A DNA stretch of 64,000 nucleotides, taken from NCBI GenBank assembly GCA_019454045.1, contig SKCR01025356.1, forward strand, positions 186,001 through 250,000, given 5' to 3'. The DNA comes from Zanthoxylum bungeanum (Eukaryota; Streptophyta; Magnoliopsida; Sapindales; Rutaceae). Shown piece after piece: positions 24,490-34,307 of this stretch. Below the pieces are notes generated by a model. The model was given only the letters and a program-made list of their open reading frames with translations, was not told the origin of the DNA and searched no databases. Every line of letters starts with the position of its first letter. Within the stretch, counting starts at the first letter, position 1. Made by a program: the position numbers and the translations under genes.

Positions 24490-25040
24490 AAGATTAGCGT
24501 CAAATGACATAATCCTGTGTGAAAATGTCTTTAACGGTGTAAATTTTCAGATTGGGAAATGAATCTCAAGATAGTCCTGGGAGCTGAGAAGTTACTCTAT
24601 TGGATAGAGAAACCCATCGGGCCCTGAGCCCGAAATTGAGCAAATAGTAGAGCATGAGCTTAGGAATACTCATCGTGATGATAACTTTAGTGCTCAATCC
24701 ATCATGTTTGCCGCAATGACTCCTTAATTTCATCGTCAGAACAAAGGATTAGATCTTTGTACCATGATGTTGAAATTAAAGGATCTTCATAGATCTAACC
24801 TTAGATCTTAGAAGTACAAATTGCAAAAGAAGCTTTTCGCTCGCGTATGTCAAAGGGTATATCTGTCGAGCACTAGGTGTCGCAGATGATTGCTGACATC
24901 GAACAGCTAGGTTAGCTGGGCATTACCTACGAGGCCGAGACTTCCATGGATTTGATCTTACAGTCTCTGCCCGAATGCTGGGGCGGGTTCATCATGAACC
25001 AAGAGAAAGCTCTTGGAGAGTTAATGGTTATGCTCTAGGA
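24490..25040 (+). pseudogene. copia C gag remnant
   Basis: Scattered frames carry copia Gag wording: 'WEMNLKIVLGAEKLLYW' at about 24560, and 'DLILQSLPECWGGFIMN' at about 24950-25000, the conserved UBN2-like Gag core that binds element RNA. Several stops and frameshifts (for example tag at about 24648 and taa at 24726) break it. The order and spacing fit a copia gag directly after the leader. Confidence 0.6.
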
Positions 25041-25206
25041 GACAGAGCCAGAGCTTCCAAAAGGGCAAGAAGCGCAAGACGCATCTTACTTTGACATCTT
25101 AGAAGGCCAAGGCTTGGCCGAAGGCTTCTAGGGATGTGAAGAAAAATGGCAAAGGGAAAATCGTCACAGTCTTCTGGGAAGACAAATGACATATCCCAAA
25201 ATATCT

Positions 25207-25248
25207 GCCTAAACTGTGGCAAACGGGGTCACTGAAAGTGTGACTGCC
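25207..25248 (+). pseudogene. copia C Gag zinc knuckle (broken)
   Basis: The reading CLNCGKRGH then stop, KCDC shows a CX2CX4HX4C knuckle in which the residue after His has become a TGA stop. This nucleic-acid-binding motif normally closes copia Gag. Confidence 0.65.
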
Positions 25249-25486
25249 ATATGGATAAGACAGACATGAAGGAAGTGAAGGCGGACAAATGCTCCGACTT
25301 CAGGTATATTTGTTATAAACATATCCACTACTAGTTTTAAAATTGGATTTTGATACTGGATGTGGTACATACATATGTACTGATGTGCGGGATCTGCTGA
25401 TTAGGAGGAGACTGGCTTTAGATGAGATTAACCTGCGAGTCAGAAATGAGATGAGAGTCGCTGTTTTGGCTGTGGGAACCTAAGTT

Positions 25487-25885
25487 TTGGAACTGTCCTT
25501 TGGGCATGTACTTAAATTAGGAAACTATTATAATATACCTAGTTTGACTAGAAACATTATCTCTAGATCTAGTTTAACCTGTTGCGGGAAAACTTTTTTG
25601 TTCCAGAACACCGTGTGTTTTGTTTATAAAGATGATATTGAGATATACACATTAGATGTGAATAATATTATTTATATTTCGAATATAAATGAATCTCAAA
25701 CATATAACATGACAAACAAAAGGCTCAAACTGAGTAAATCAAATGAGACTTATTTGTGGCATTGTTGTCTGAGACACATTAACAAGACTCGTATATCCAC
25801 ATTTTTGAAAAGTGGATACTTGGACAGATTTGATCCAAAATCATATGATGTCTGCGAATCTTGTTTATTAGGCAAAGTGCCTTAA
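25487..25885 (+). pseudogene. copia C protease end and GAG-pre-integrase / integrase zinc domain
   Basis: A 132-codon open stretch. Residues about 85-132 hold 'LWHCCLRHINKTRI' and 'CESCLLGKVP', the HHCC zinc-binding N-terminal part of copia integrase (one position altered in the usual LWHxRLGH pattern). Upstream residues correspond to the link between protease and integrase. The protease active site itself (expected near 25330-25370, 'DTGCGTYICT'-like in another frame) is visible only in pieces. Confidence 0.65.
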
Positions 25886-25989
25886 ACGCCTTATAGTAGT
25901 AAAGGTGTACGTGCCACCGAGCTGTTAGCCCTCGTTCATGGTGACGTATGTGAGCCCATGTCTAGCTAGGCTAGAGGTGGATATCAATA

Positions 25990-26318
25990 CTTCGTAACCT
26001 TTACGGATGTTGCATCGTATTATGATTATGTGTATCTTAAGAAATACAAGTCGGAAACATTTGATAAAATCAAAGAGTTTCGACACGAAGTTAGGAAAAC
26101 AGACCAGCAAAAGTATTAAAACATCACGGTTGGATCGTGATGGAAAATACTTGATCAATATGTTTCTTGATTACATGAAAGAGTATGGTATTCTTCCACT
26201 GTGGACTCCTCCTGGAACACTTCAATTGAGTGATGTGTCCGAATGGAGAAACCGAACTTTGTTGGACATGGTAAGGTTAATGATGAGTCGTACTGAGCTA
26301 CCAATTTCCTTCATGTGA
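25990..26318 (+). pseudogene. copia C integrase core remnant
   Basis: The frame from 26007 contains 'SETFDKIK'-like wording in pieces, then 'RLDRDGKYL' (the second catalytic Asp region) and 'PPGTLQLSDVSEWRNRTLLDMVRLMMS' in two segments, with the catalytic Glu in VSEWRNRT. The integrase inserts element DNA. Frameshifts split the first half. Confidence 0.65.
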
Positions 26319-26759
26319 TACGCATTGAACAGTGCTATACTTATATTAAATAAGGCTCCGAAAAAGTCTGTTGGACAGACCCCATATGAAATATGGACAA
26401 GAAAGAAATCGGGTTTCTCATTCCTGAAGATTTGGGGATGTTGGGCATATAATTAAACGTTTGGATGGTACCAAACTAGAACCCAAATCGGATAAGTGCC
26501 TATTTGTAATTAGTTATCCTAGGGAAACCAAATGATATTATTTCCACCACCAATTAGAGAATAAAATATTTGTTGCTCTCCATGCGGTTTTCCTTGGAGG
26601 AATTCCTATATGCAGTGGTAAGTGGGAGAAAAGTAGAACTCGATGAAAATCGGAGTAATACTGTTCCTGGCACCGATCCCTAACGGAACACGAACAGTTC
26701 ATCAGGGATGAGACTGTTCTATAACCTTCTAATACACAAGAACCGCGTAGGTCGGAGAG

Positions 26760-27062
26760 AGTAAGAAAACAACCTTAGAGGTATGGGCATCTGATCTCAC
26801 CTCATGTAGATATTAATTTTATATGAGAAAGACGAACCGGCTACATATGAGGAAATGATACAGGGTATCGACTCTATTTATGGCAAAGTGCCATGAAATC
26901 CGAAATGGATTCCATGTATATAACCGAGTTTGGACACTGGTTGATGTACCAGAAGGTATTGTGCCTATTGGTAGCAAATGAATCTTCATAATGAAGACAT
27001 ACATGGATGACAACATACAAACGTATAAAGCTAGGCTTGTAGCGAAAGGGTATCGTCATCAA
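26760..27062 (+). pseudogene. copia C reverse transcriptase, truncated start
   Basis: Frames here match the linker into copia RT ('PATYEEMIQGIDS', then 'ARLVAKGYRHQHGINY' in pieces). The similarity stops at 27062, where the sequence passes without break into the 3' LTR at the shared 12-mer gggattaattac. The catalytic YVDD region and RNase H are gone. Confidence 0.65.
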
Positions 27063-27604
27063 CATGGGATTAATTACGGCAAGAATTAATCTGAGATTAA
27101 TTATCAGAGAAAGAATTAATCTGGGATTAATTGCGTCGAGAATTTATCTGGGATTAAATTCATCGAGAGGAGAGAACACGATTAATTTGGAATTAATCGA
27201 CAAAGTAAATTTAATAGTGAAATTTGATTTTACTATTTAATTTAATTAATTGGGCTAAAATAATATATTAGATATATTAATTGAAATTGGATTTCAATGC
27301 GGAATTAAATTGGATTTTAATTCTAGCGAACGAATTAATTTAGAAGTAATTTACAAGCGACTTCCGTAATAATTTTGCGAGGCATTATTACTGAATTAAA
27401 TTAGATTTAATTACGTTGCGACGGAAAATTCGTTTAATCGGATTAAACGAAACCGAGCCCGAAGTGTGTAGTCTCACTCAACTTGAATTTTGAATTTAAG
27501 TGTGGGACCCACCAACTTACATCACTAGTCAATCACTTTGATGGAAGTAGTTGAAATAGTAATTGGATTGCTTATTACACACACCAACCAACTTAAAGTA
27601 ATTT
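27063..27604 (+). repeat. 3' LTR of element C, first preserved segment
   Basis: Matches 5' LTR positions about 16976-17514 with roughly 22 differences by eye. The first 1.06 kb of the LTR is lost to the deletion at 27062, and the right side is cut by element H at 27605. Confidence 0.88.
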
Positions 27605-28250
27605 TGACATGATCCAGGCAGACAACAACCAAATGACGCATTACAAGTACCAGAAGGGCCAATTACGAGGCAGAGGACCAAAAGACTCAGAGAAGCAATG
27701 GCGGGATTAGTTCAGAGTTTTATGGCCGGCTGCAACAAACAAATAGAGGCGCATGTGGGCTTCGATGGAAAGGGCCCAAAGCCATTTCACTTGGCCCAAA
27801 TCAGTTTAGAATAAAGCTTTCTAGGCATTTAAAGACTTAAAGACTTGATATTTGTGTAATTTCGTTTTTAGGGGCATTATTGTCTTTATGCCTTTAGGGT
27901 TTCTTTTTGTAACAATATTTAAGCTTACTTTCTTCTTCATTTGTGCAACCAACGAATTTGTAAACTCAAAGGCTTAAAGCTTTGGCTATGGCCGAATTAT
28001 TGTAAGGGAGGGATTCCCCTTTTCAAGTTTGAATCGACTTATCTAAGTTTTGGCAAACTTAGTGGCGTCTCCATTGCTAGCAAAACACTACAAGGATTCA
28101 TCTTAAAGGTTCTCAAGGGCAAGTTCTTTGTGGGTCTTCTTTGTGGCCTTGGAAGGGTTTTGTTTCTACAAAATCATATTCGCGGTTCTTGGGGTTCTGT
28201 CCGTTGCTTGGGGTTTGCTTGGATTTCGAATCCAAGTGGGTTTCTTATCA
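27605..28250 (+). repeat. 5' LTR of element H, overlapping the end of the pol frame
   Basis: It starts TGACATGATCC and ends TTTCTTATCA. Its first 200 bp still encode the usual C-terminal tail of gypsy pol, with 'EGPITRQRTKRLREAM' visible at about 27650-27705. As this is the 5' LTR, the tail is there only because the pol frame of the family runs into the LTR, an arrangement known in the CRM clade of chromoviruses. Confidence 0.75.
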
Positions 28251-28252
28251 TT

Positions 28253-28265
28253 TGGTATCTAGAGC
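28253..28265 (+). other. Primer binding site of element H
   Basis: TGGTATCTAGAGC two bases after the LTR end; initiator-Met type with one base changed. Confidence 0.8.
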
Positions 28266-28679
28266 TCAGGGTTCCAAGGTCTGATTTTTCTATCTTTCCT
28301 TTTGTTTGATTCTGTTTTTCTCTTGTTCTTTGTTATTTTCGTTTCAGTTCTTGTTGGATCTTGTTTTTGTTTTTTGTTTTGTTTATTTCTGGATCTGTTT
28401 TTGGTGTGTTTGTTCTTTGTTATTTTCGTTTCAGTCCTTGTTGGATCTTGATTCTGTTTTTGTTTTGTTTATTTTTGGATCTGTTTTTGGTGTGTTCTGC
28501 ATATCAGTTCATTCCAGTTGCATATCAGTTCATCTTCATCACTTTTTCCAGTTATGGGCTTCTGTTCTGTTCTTCCTATCAGTTCGTCATAGTCATTCTG
28601 TTCTTTAGCATATGTTAAGAAATAAGCATGTTCTTGGCGGCTGTGTGTTTTGTTTCTAAAACCCTAGTGTAGTGTGAAA

Positions 28680-29040
28680 TCAGACCCTGAAAACTAAGTG
28701 AAGTCTGAAATCAGACCTAAAGCGTAACCTTTGAAATCTGCCTCTGAAATCAGACTCTGAGTTCAGACCCTGAAACTTAGCCTCTGAAATCAGACCCAGA
28801 CCAGTAGCCTCTGAAATCAGACCCAGACCAGTAACCTCTGAATTCAGACCTAGACCAATAGCCTCTGAAATCAGACCCTAACCAGTAACCTCTGAAAATT
28901 AGCCGCTGAATTCAGACCCTGAAATCAGACCCTTATTCAACTCTGAAATCAGACACTGACCAACAGCCTCTGAATTCAGACATCATCAGACTCTGAAATC
29001 AGGCTTTGTAAATCAGCCTCTGAAATCAGAACCTATTTAG
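28680..29040 (+). repeat. Minisatellite of 'ctgaaatcaga' units in leader of H
   Basis: More than ten imperfect units built on 'cctctgaaatcagaccc', some extended by 'agaccagtaa'. The core ctgaaatcag/ctgaattcag is itself near-palindromic. It is followed by an A-run at 29058-29080. Lies between primer site and gag. Confidence 0.85.
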
Positions 29041-29685
29041 CATCTGACGTTATCAAAAAAAAAAAAAAAAAAAAAAAAAAAGAAAAAGAAAAAGGGACTT
29101 GAGTGATAGTGATCACTTGAGCAAAAAAAAAAAAAAAAAGAGTAAAAAAGTGATTTTTTTTTTGGTTGAATCTAGTTTGTTCCATATTATCATTTAGGTG
29201 CCCGTGGAGGGTATTCCATCAAAATTTCTATAGCGGTGCCAAATTTTCTACCGAAATTGCATACGACCGTGAATTTGCATGCTTATTTTTTTTCCATTGT
29301 GCTAATTGTTTACTCCTTATTTCTAATTACTCTAGCTTAGATATTATTGATTGAGTCTCCGTCATTACTATTCCTATTCGCATTTTGTTTTCCGCCTGCC
29401 CTATATATATATATATATATATATATTGTTGGGTCCTTGTGTTTCATGCTGGCTTGAGGACTACATTTGGTTTGTATTCTTGGATTGAGTGTGATTCACA
29501 TTTGAATTGAGGACGAACTCAAGAGTGGTAAAAGGCAGTGATTGTCAGCACAATATCGGGTAAAAGCCAATAGAGTGCAAACACGAGTGGAGTGATATCA
29601 TTCGAGTGTAAACACGTGAGATTGTGAGGATTTAGATATTTGCTTTACTTTCCTGTTATTTCTAATCTGTTTGTTTAGTGTTGAG

Positions 29686-30905
29686 ATGGCAGGTCTAACT
29701 ACTGATGAAAAGCTTGAGGCATTGGATAGGAAATTTACAGATATGATGGAGAATATGAATACTGCTTTGGAGAGATTGTCCAAGAGTGTAGAGAGTATTC
29801 AAACTGGTAGCGGTCCCAGAGTACCACCACCTCAGAATGTACCACCACCTCACAATGTGCCACCTCGCCGTGTACCACCACAGTATGTACCACCAGATGA
29901 AGAGGAAGCTGAAAATGAGTTTGATGATTCTGATGGTTTTGATTGTGGAGGAGAGATTTCAGCCTGGGCATGATAGGAGGCCTAATAGGAGGTTTGATAG
30001 GAGGAGTGATAGGAGGGATAGACGGTTTGATGATAGAGGTGCATTTGATGCCAGAAGAGGGGATTATGATCGGAGAGGATATGGTAGGCGAGGAGATGTA
30101 GATGGTGATCTAGGTAGCATCAAGATCAAGATACCAACTTTCCAAGGCAAGAATGATCCTGAAGCTTATTTGGAATGGGAAAAGAAAATAGAATTGATTT
30201 TCAACTGTCATCACTACTCAGACGAGAAGAAGATCAGTCTGTCAGCAATTGAGTTTACCGATTATGCTATGATTTGGTGGGATCAGCTTGTCTCTACTCG
30301 AAGGAGAAACTATGAGAGACCGGTTCAGACATGGGCAGAATTTAGGGGTCTCATGAGAAAGAGATTTATACCCAGCCATTACTATAGGGAGTTGTATCAG
30401 AAACTACAACATATGTATCAGGGGACCAAAAGTGTTGAGGACTATTACACAGAGATGGAAGTTGCCATGATCAGGGCAAATGTAGTTGAGGATGCAGAAG
30501 CTACTATGGCACGATTTCTAGGGGGCTTGAATAGAGAGATTGCAAACATGGTGGAGTTGCATCATTATGTTGATTTGGAGGATATGCTTCACATGGCTAT
30601 CAAGATAGAAAGGCAACTCAAGAAAAAGTCAACATCCAGATTTGGTACTCAAGCTACTTCTGCATGGAAAGGGAAATGGGTTCCGAATGAGAAGCGAGAT
30701 GGAGGCTTTGACAAGCCTAGAGGCGAATTCAGTGGAGGCTTTAATAAGCCTAGGGCCGAACCTAGTGCCAGGGTAAAGAGGCTGCGGAACCGAGCAAAAC
30801 TAGACCAACCCTGAGGGTGCAGCTGCTAGAACTAAAGATGTCAAGTGTTTCAAGTGTTTGGGCATGGGACACTATGCTTCACAATGTCCCAATAGGCGTA
30901 CCTTA
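29686..30905 (+). pseudogene. gag of element H with zinc knuckle
   Basis: ATG 29686 opens a frame (coiled-coil-like N-terminus and a Pro-rich 'VPPPQNVPPPHNVPP' stretch) that shifts near 29955 into the next frame. There it continues with an Arg/Asp-rich linker and the Gag core, 'TFQGKNDPEAYLEWEKK', 'YAMIWWDQL' and 'FIPSHYYRELYQKLQ', to about 30770. A second shift precedes the CCHC knuckle CFKCLGMGHYASQC at 30846-30887. Gag assembles the virus-like particle and binds RNA. Apart from the two frameshifts it is well preserved. The wording fits chromoviruses of CRM/Galadriel type. Confidence 0.8.
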
Positions 30906-30928
30906 GTGATTGATAAAAGAGTGGAGAG

Positions 30929-31717
30929 GTGTACTCTACCGATAGTGAGGTTGAGGAGGAGATGCCAGAGTTGGAGGATGCTAGTGACCATGAGGGAGCT
31001 GCATACCCGCTGGATAACTTATCCTTAGTTGTCAAGCGTGCTTTGAGTGCACTTGTTGTAGAGGATGAGAGTGTGCAGCAGAGGGAGAACATATTCCATA
31101 CTAGGTGCCGTGTGAATGGCAAGGGGTGTAGTATGATCATAGATGGGGGCAGTTGTACTAATGTTGCTAGCACAGCTTTGATTGAGCGATTGGGGTTGAG
31201 TTGCTTGAGACACCCGAAGCCTTACAAGTTGCAGTGGTTAAATGATTGTGGGGAGATAAGTGTGACAAAGCAGGTACTGTTGAGCTTTACCATTGGGCCA
31301 TACACAGATGATGTCCTATGTGATGTGATACCGATGCATGCAGGACATATTCTTTTGGGCAGGCCGTGGCAGTTTGATAAGAAGTTATTCATGATGGGTT
31401 CAAGAACAAGTACTCTTTCCAGCATAAGGGAAAACCCATTACATTATACCCACTTACACCCGCACAAGTCCATGAAGATCAGGTTAAGTTTGCAACTTGA
31501 GCGTGACAAAGAGAGAGCGAATGGAAACACCACCTTGGGTGAGACTAGTGAGAGTGGTGTATCTGGTGATAAAAATAAGGCCAAGGCCGTGGGAGTTTCC
31601 AAGGGGAGTGTGAGTGAACGTAAGGGGGAAACAAAAAGAGAGTTAAAAAGAGTTTCTACATGGGTGAGGGTGAAGCAAGGAAAGCGTTCAAGGCTAGCAA
31701 GCTCATGTTATTGTTAG
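30929..31717 (+). pseudogene. Aspartic protease region of element H
   Basis: A 262-codon open stretch. Residues 62-79 read 'VNGKGCSMIIDGGSCTNV' with the catalytic Asp at residue 72 (31142-31144), and 'HILLGRPWQFDKK' follows about 60 residues later, the second conserved protease block. This enzyme cuts the Gag-Pol precursor. The C-terminal third is charged linker. It opens from a GTG, so the true protein would be fused to gag upstream through a now shifted frame. Confidence 0.8.
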
Positions 31718-32257
31718 TCTATAAGGAGCCTCATATTTATTTTACTAACTCTGACCATTTGCTTCCTGTGTCTATTTCATCTCTTTTGCAGGATTACAGT
31801 GACGTACTGACAGAGGACATACCTAGTGGGCTTCCACCCATTAGAGGTATTGAACACCAGATTGACTTCATACCTGGAGCAGTCATTCCTAACAGACCGG
31901 CTTATAGGAGCAATCCCGAGGAGACAAAGGAGCTACAAAGGCAAGTACGGAGTTGATGGACAAGGGGTATGTAAGGGAAAGCATGAGTCCTTGTGCAGTA
32001 CCAGTGCTTCTAGTTCCTAAGAAAGATGGGACGTGGCGTATGTGCGTTGACTGCCGAGCTATCAACAATATTACGGTAAAGTATCGTCACCCCATTCCTA
32101 GGCTAGATGACATGTTGGATGAATTGCATGGTTCCAAAATTTTTAGTAAGATTGATTTAAAGAGTGGATACCATCAAATTCGCATGAGAGAGGGAGATGA
32201 GTGGAAAACTGCATTTAAGACTAAGTATGGCTTGTATGAATGGTTAGTTATGCCATT
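31660..32257 (+). pseudogene. Reverse transcriptase of element H, truncated
   Basis: The frame 31660-31956 carries the RT lead-in ('GLPPIRGIEHQIDFIPGA', '[10 protein letters not shown]'). A one-base shift near 31950 moves to 31953-32257 with '[20 protein letters not shown]', '[17 protein letters not shown]' and 'YEWLVMPF'. The first catalytic Asp ([12 protein letters not shown]) is present. Similarity ends at MPF, before the YVDD active site. RT would copy element RNA into DNA. Confidence 0.82.
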
Positions 32258-32829
32258 TATGTCGATGGTCAGACGCAAATACCCAGTTTAACCCCAATGA
32301 ACCATATGTCTATGTCAACCAAATTATCTGGATTCATTAAGTTTAAGTTCCAATTATGGCTACCCCCCGCCCGACAGGTATATGTCTATCCTGTAAGGAA
32401 ATCTATTAAAGGGTTATCTATCCTCAAGGAAGATCGTGGGCTATTAAGTCTAAGGCTGAAACCTAAAATCCCTATGTCTAGTTCATTTTAGATTTACCAC
32501 ATCAATCTTATTAGTGATCAGACAACAAGAAGCATTAAGCTTAAGACTTAATAAGTAAACCTTTAAATTACCCAAACTATAAAATAACCCCTTATAAACC
32601 GGTGATATTAGAATTCATCACAACCCCAGATAACTAACACATAACTAGGGCTAGTAAAAACTTAAAAGTAAAAGACATAAAGTAAAAATACTGAAAAGTA
32701 AAAGACATAAAGTAAAAGCTGAAAAGTAAAATAAAATAAAATGCTAAGGTAAAAGGAATTACTTTTACTATTTACTATTTTAGATATCTCCCATAAAATA
32801 ATATATAAACTTGTGATTCTTTTTCCAAC

Positions 32830-33000
32830 CAGCCATATAGGCGGTAATCTAATTAAGTCAAATTAAGTACAACCAGCCATAAAGGCGGAACCAAAATTAA
32901 ATTATCAACCGACCAATCTGGCGGTATCCTTGTTTAGTCAGGTTTAAACCAGATTAAAATGAATTACCAACCGACCAATCTGGCGGTATCCTTTTTAAGT
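32830..33000. repeat. Short direct repeats 'ccaaccgaccaatctggcggtatcc'-like in I
   Basis: Related units at about 32825 (ccaaccagccatataggcgg), 32870 (caaccagccataaaggcgg), 32908 and 32968 (caaccgaccaatctggcgg), spaced 40-60 bp. The last two are identical over more than 20 bases. Confidence 0.75.
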
Positions 33001-33410
33001 CAATATTTTAAATAGTGAATATATTATTTTTAAGGGAGATTAATCTAAATAGTAACAGTAAAAGAATTACCTTTCACCATTACCTCCTCATGGTGAATAG
33101 TAAAACTGTAAAAAGTAAAAATTAAATTACTATTATTACAAAACGTAATTAAAATTATTTACAAAACTAAAAATTAAAAACTAAAAAAACTAAAAAAAAC
33201 TAAAAGAATCTAGAGAGAGAAACTCTCTATTTAGATAGAATAGAAGAGAGAGAGTGGTACAATGAATTCTGAAATCTCGAGCTCAATTTATAGGCCTCGG
33301 TAGGCTTCCAGCGTCACGACGCCAGGGCCTCCAGCGTCGCTACGCCAGATTTTGTCGACGTGGCACGCTCTGGTTCGCCGGTTCACAGATTCTGGATAAG
33401 CTGATAAGAT

Positions 33411-33801
33411 GACACGTGGCGAGGTGGTTGGGCTTCAATTATTGTGACACGTGGCGGCTTCTGATTGGTCGATGAGATTCTTATCCGCAGCATGTCAGAT
33501 AATGATTAGATACTCAATGATTGATGCTGACGTGGCGGTGACATGGCGATGACATGGCGACACGTGGGAAAGAGACTGTAGGCACCGTAGGATTGCGACA
33601 CGTGGCACTTCTTGATTGGTTGATGATGATGTGGCGGTGAGGTGGCAATGTTGACTTGTTGACTTGCTGACGTGGCTGATGACATGGAAATGACCTGGAG
33701 TGACACGTGGCACACGTGGCGATGGCGACTGTCGGCACCGTAGGATGCTGACACGTGGCACGGTGCATGTTAGCAGATCGGCTGTGATGGTGACACGTGG
33801 C
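33411..33801. promoter_or_regulatory. Cluster of eight G-box/ABRE-like motifs in I
   Basis: CACGTG occurs eight times in 391 bp, mostly as gacacgtggc: starts at 33411, 33446, 33559, 33597, 33702, 33711, 33750 and 33792. ACGTGGC is the core of plant abscisic-acid response elements and CACGTG is the G-box bound by bZIP and bHLH factors. Being inside an LTR-like sequence it may act as a stress-responsive promoter of that family; this is inference from the motif alone. Confidence 0.6.
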
Positions 33802-34107
33802 ACGACGCACGTTAGCAAAGTTGAACTTTTCTCAGATTCTGATTTGTGGACCCGGCGCACGTTAGCACTGTTCGGCGCACGTTAGGCGTCGCGACGCGGA
33901 AGGTCTTGGCATCGTGACGCGGACAATTTACTGAAATGTCCTTTATGTCTAATTTTCACTGTTTTGGCCCAAATCACCTCCAGAATGTCCTGAAACTTTA
34001 TTTATCTACAAAATAACACAAAACACATCAAAATATTCACAAAACTCAAGAAACTATACAAAATATTAGGTTAAATGAGTGGGAAATAGTGATAGATTTA
34101 CCACTCA

Positions 34108-34307
34108 TCACACATAGAGAGTCAAAAGATGGTGATAGAGAAACTCACCCTTGAGTTTGGAATTCAAATCAAAGGCTTGGAGCTTCCAACAAAGAAGAAA
34201 AATTCTTGAACTTCATCCGATCAAAGTGAGTATTTCTGTAACATTCTTTGATTTATTCACACACAAATCACCTTAGAGATCCTTGACATGTTATAGGAAC
34301 ACTGACA
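34108..34307 (+). repeat. 3' LTR of element C, terminal segment
   Basis: Matches the 5' LTR from about 17643 to its end at 17840 ('agtcaaaagatggtgatag' onward), ending AACACTGACA. About 130 bp of LTR expected between 27604 and 34108 are missing, so the H/I insertion came with a local deletion. Confidence 0.88.

Larger units (their letters stand above)
27605..32257 (+). mobile_element. Element H: Ty3/gypsy chromovirus-type, 3' half missing
   Basis: A 5' LTR (27605-28250), primer site, long leader, gag, zinc knuckle, protease and the first part of RT follow in gypsy order. Reading stops inside RT at about 32257, before the YxDD motif, where a minus-oriented LTR-like piece (I) begins. RNase H, integrase, chromodomain and 3' LTR are missing. 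The left boundary is exact because the surrounding LTR C sequence is known from its 5' copy. Confidence 0.8.
32258..34107 (-). mobile_element. Element I: minus-oriented LTR-like fragment
   Basis: On the minus strand it starts TGATGAGTGGTAAATC at 34107, right where LTR C resumes, and reads like the beginning of a gypsy LTR (TGAT(A/G)AGTG start, later 'gcgtcgcgacgcc' and many CACGTG motifs). The left part (32300-33100) is AT-rich with three 'accgaccaatctggcgg'-type units at 32830-32990. The other LTR end and any coding region were not found, so the piece may be an LTR plus leader truncated against H. Confidence 0.5.
15919..34307 (+). mobile_element. Element C: Ty1/copia retrotransposon, rearranged
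   Basis: It comprises a 5' LTR (15919-17840), primer site, leader, decayed gag, integrase and start of RT (to 27062), then directly the last part of the 3' LTR (27063-27604 and 34108-34307). It lies within the antisense ORF of D. The integrase wording (NRTLLDMVRLMMS) points to the Angela/BARE type of copia, which also has LTRs near 2 kb. By eye the LTRs differ at about 22 of 540 shared positions. A CACTA element sits in the leader and elements H and I in the 3' LTR. No clean target duplication was found (atcac before 15919, tctgg after 34307), so the exact left edge is uncertain by a few bases. Confidence 0.8.

Noticed and set aside
28306..28618. 100- and 85-codon Phe/Leu/Cys-rich frames after the primer site of H
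   Set aside because: T-rich leader with a repeated ttttggtgtgtt-type block; hydrophobic by composition only.
33495..33860. Three overlapping minus-strand frames of 82 to 121 codons
   Set aside because: All derive from repeated gacacgtggc/gatgacatgg words in LTR-like piece I; composition is His/Ser/Val-biased and no domain is visible.
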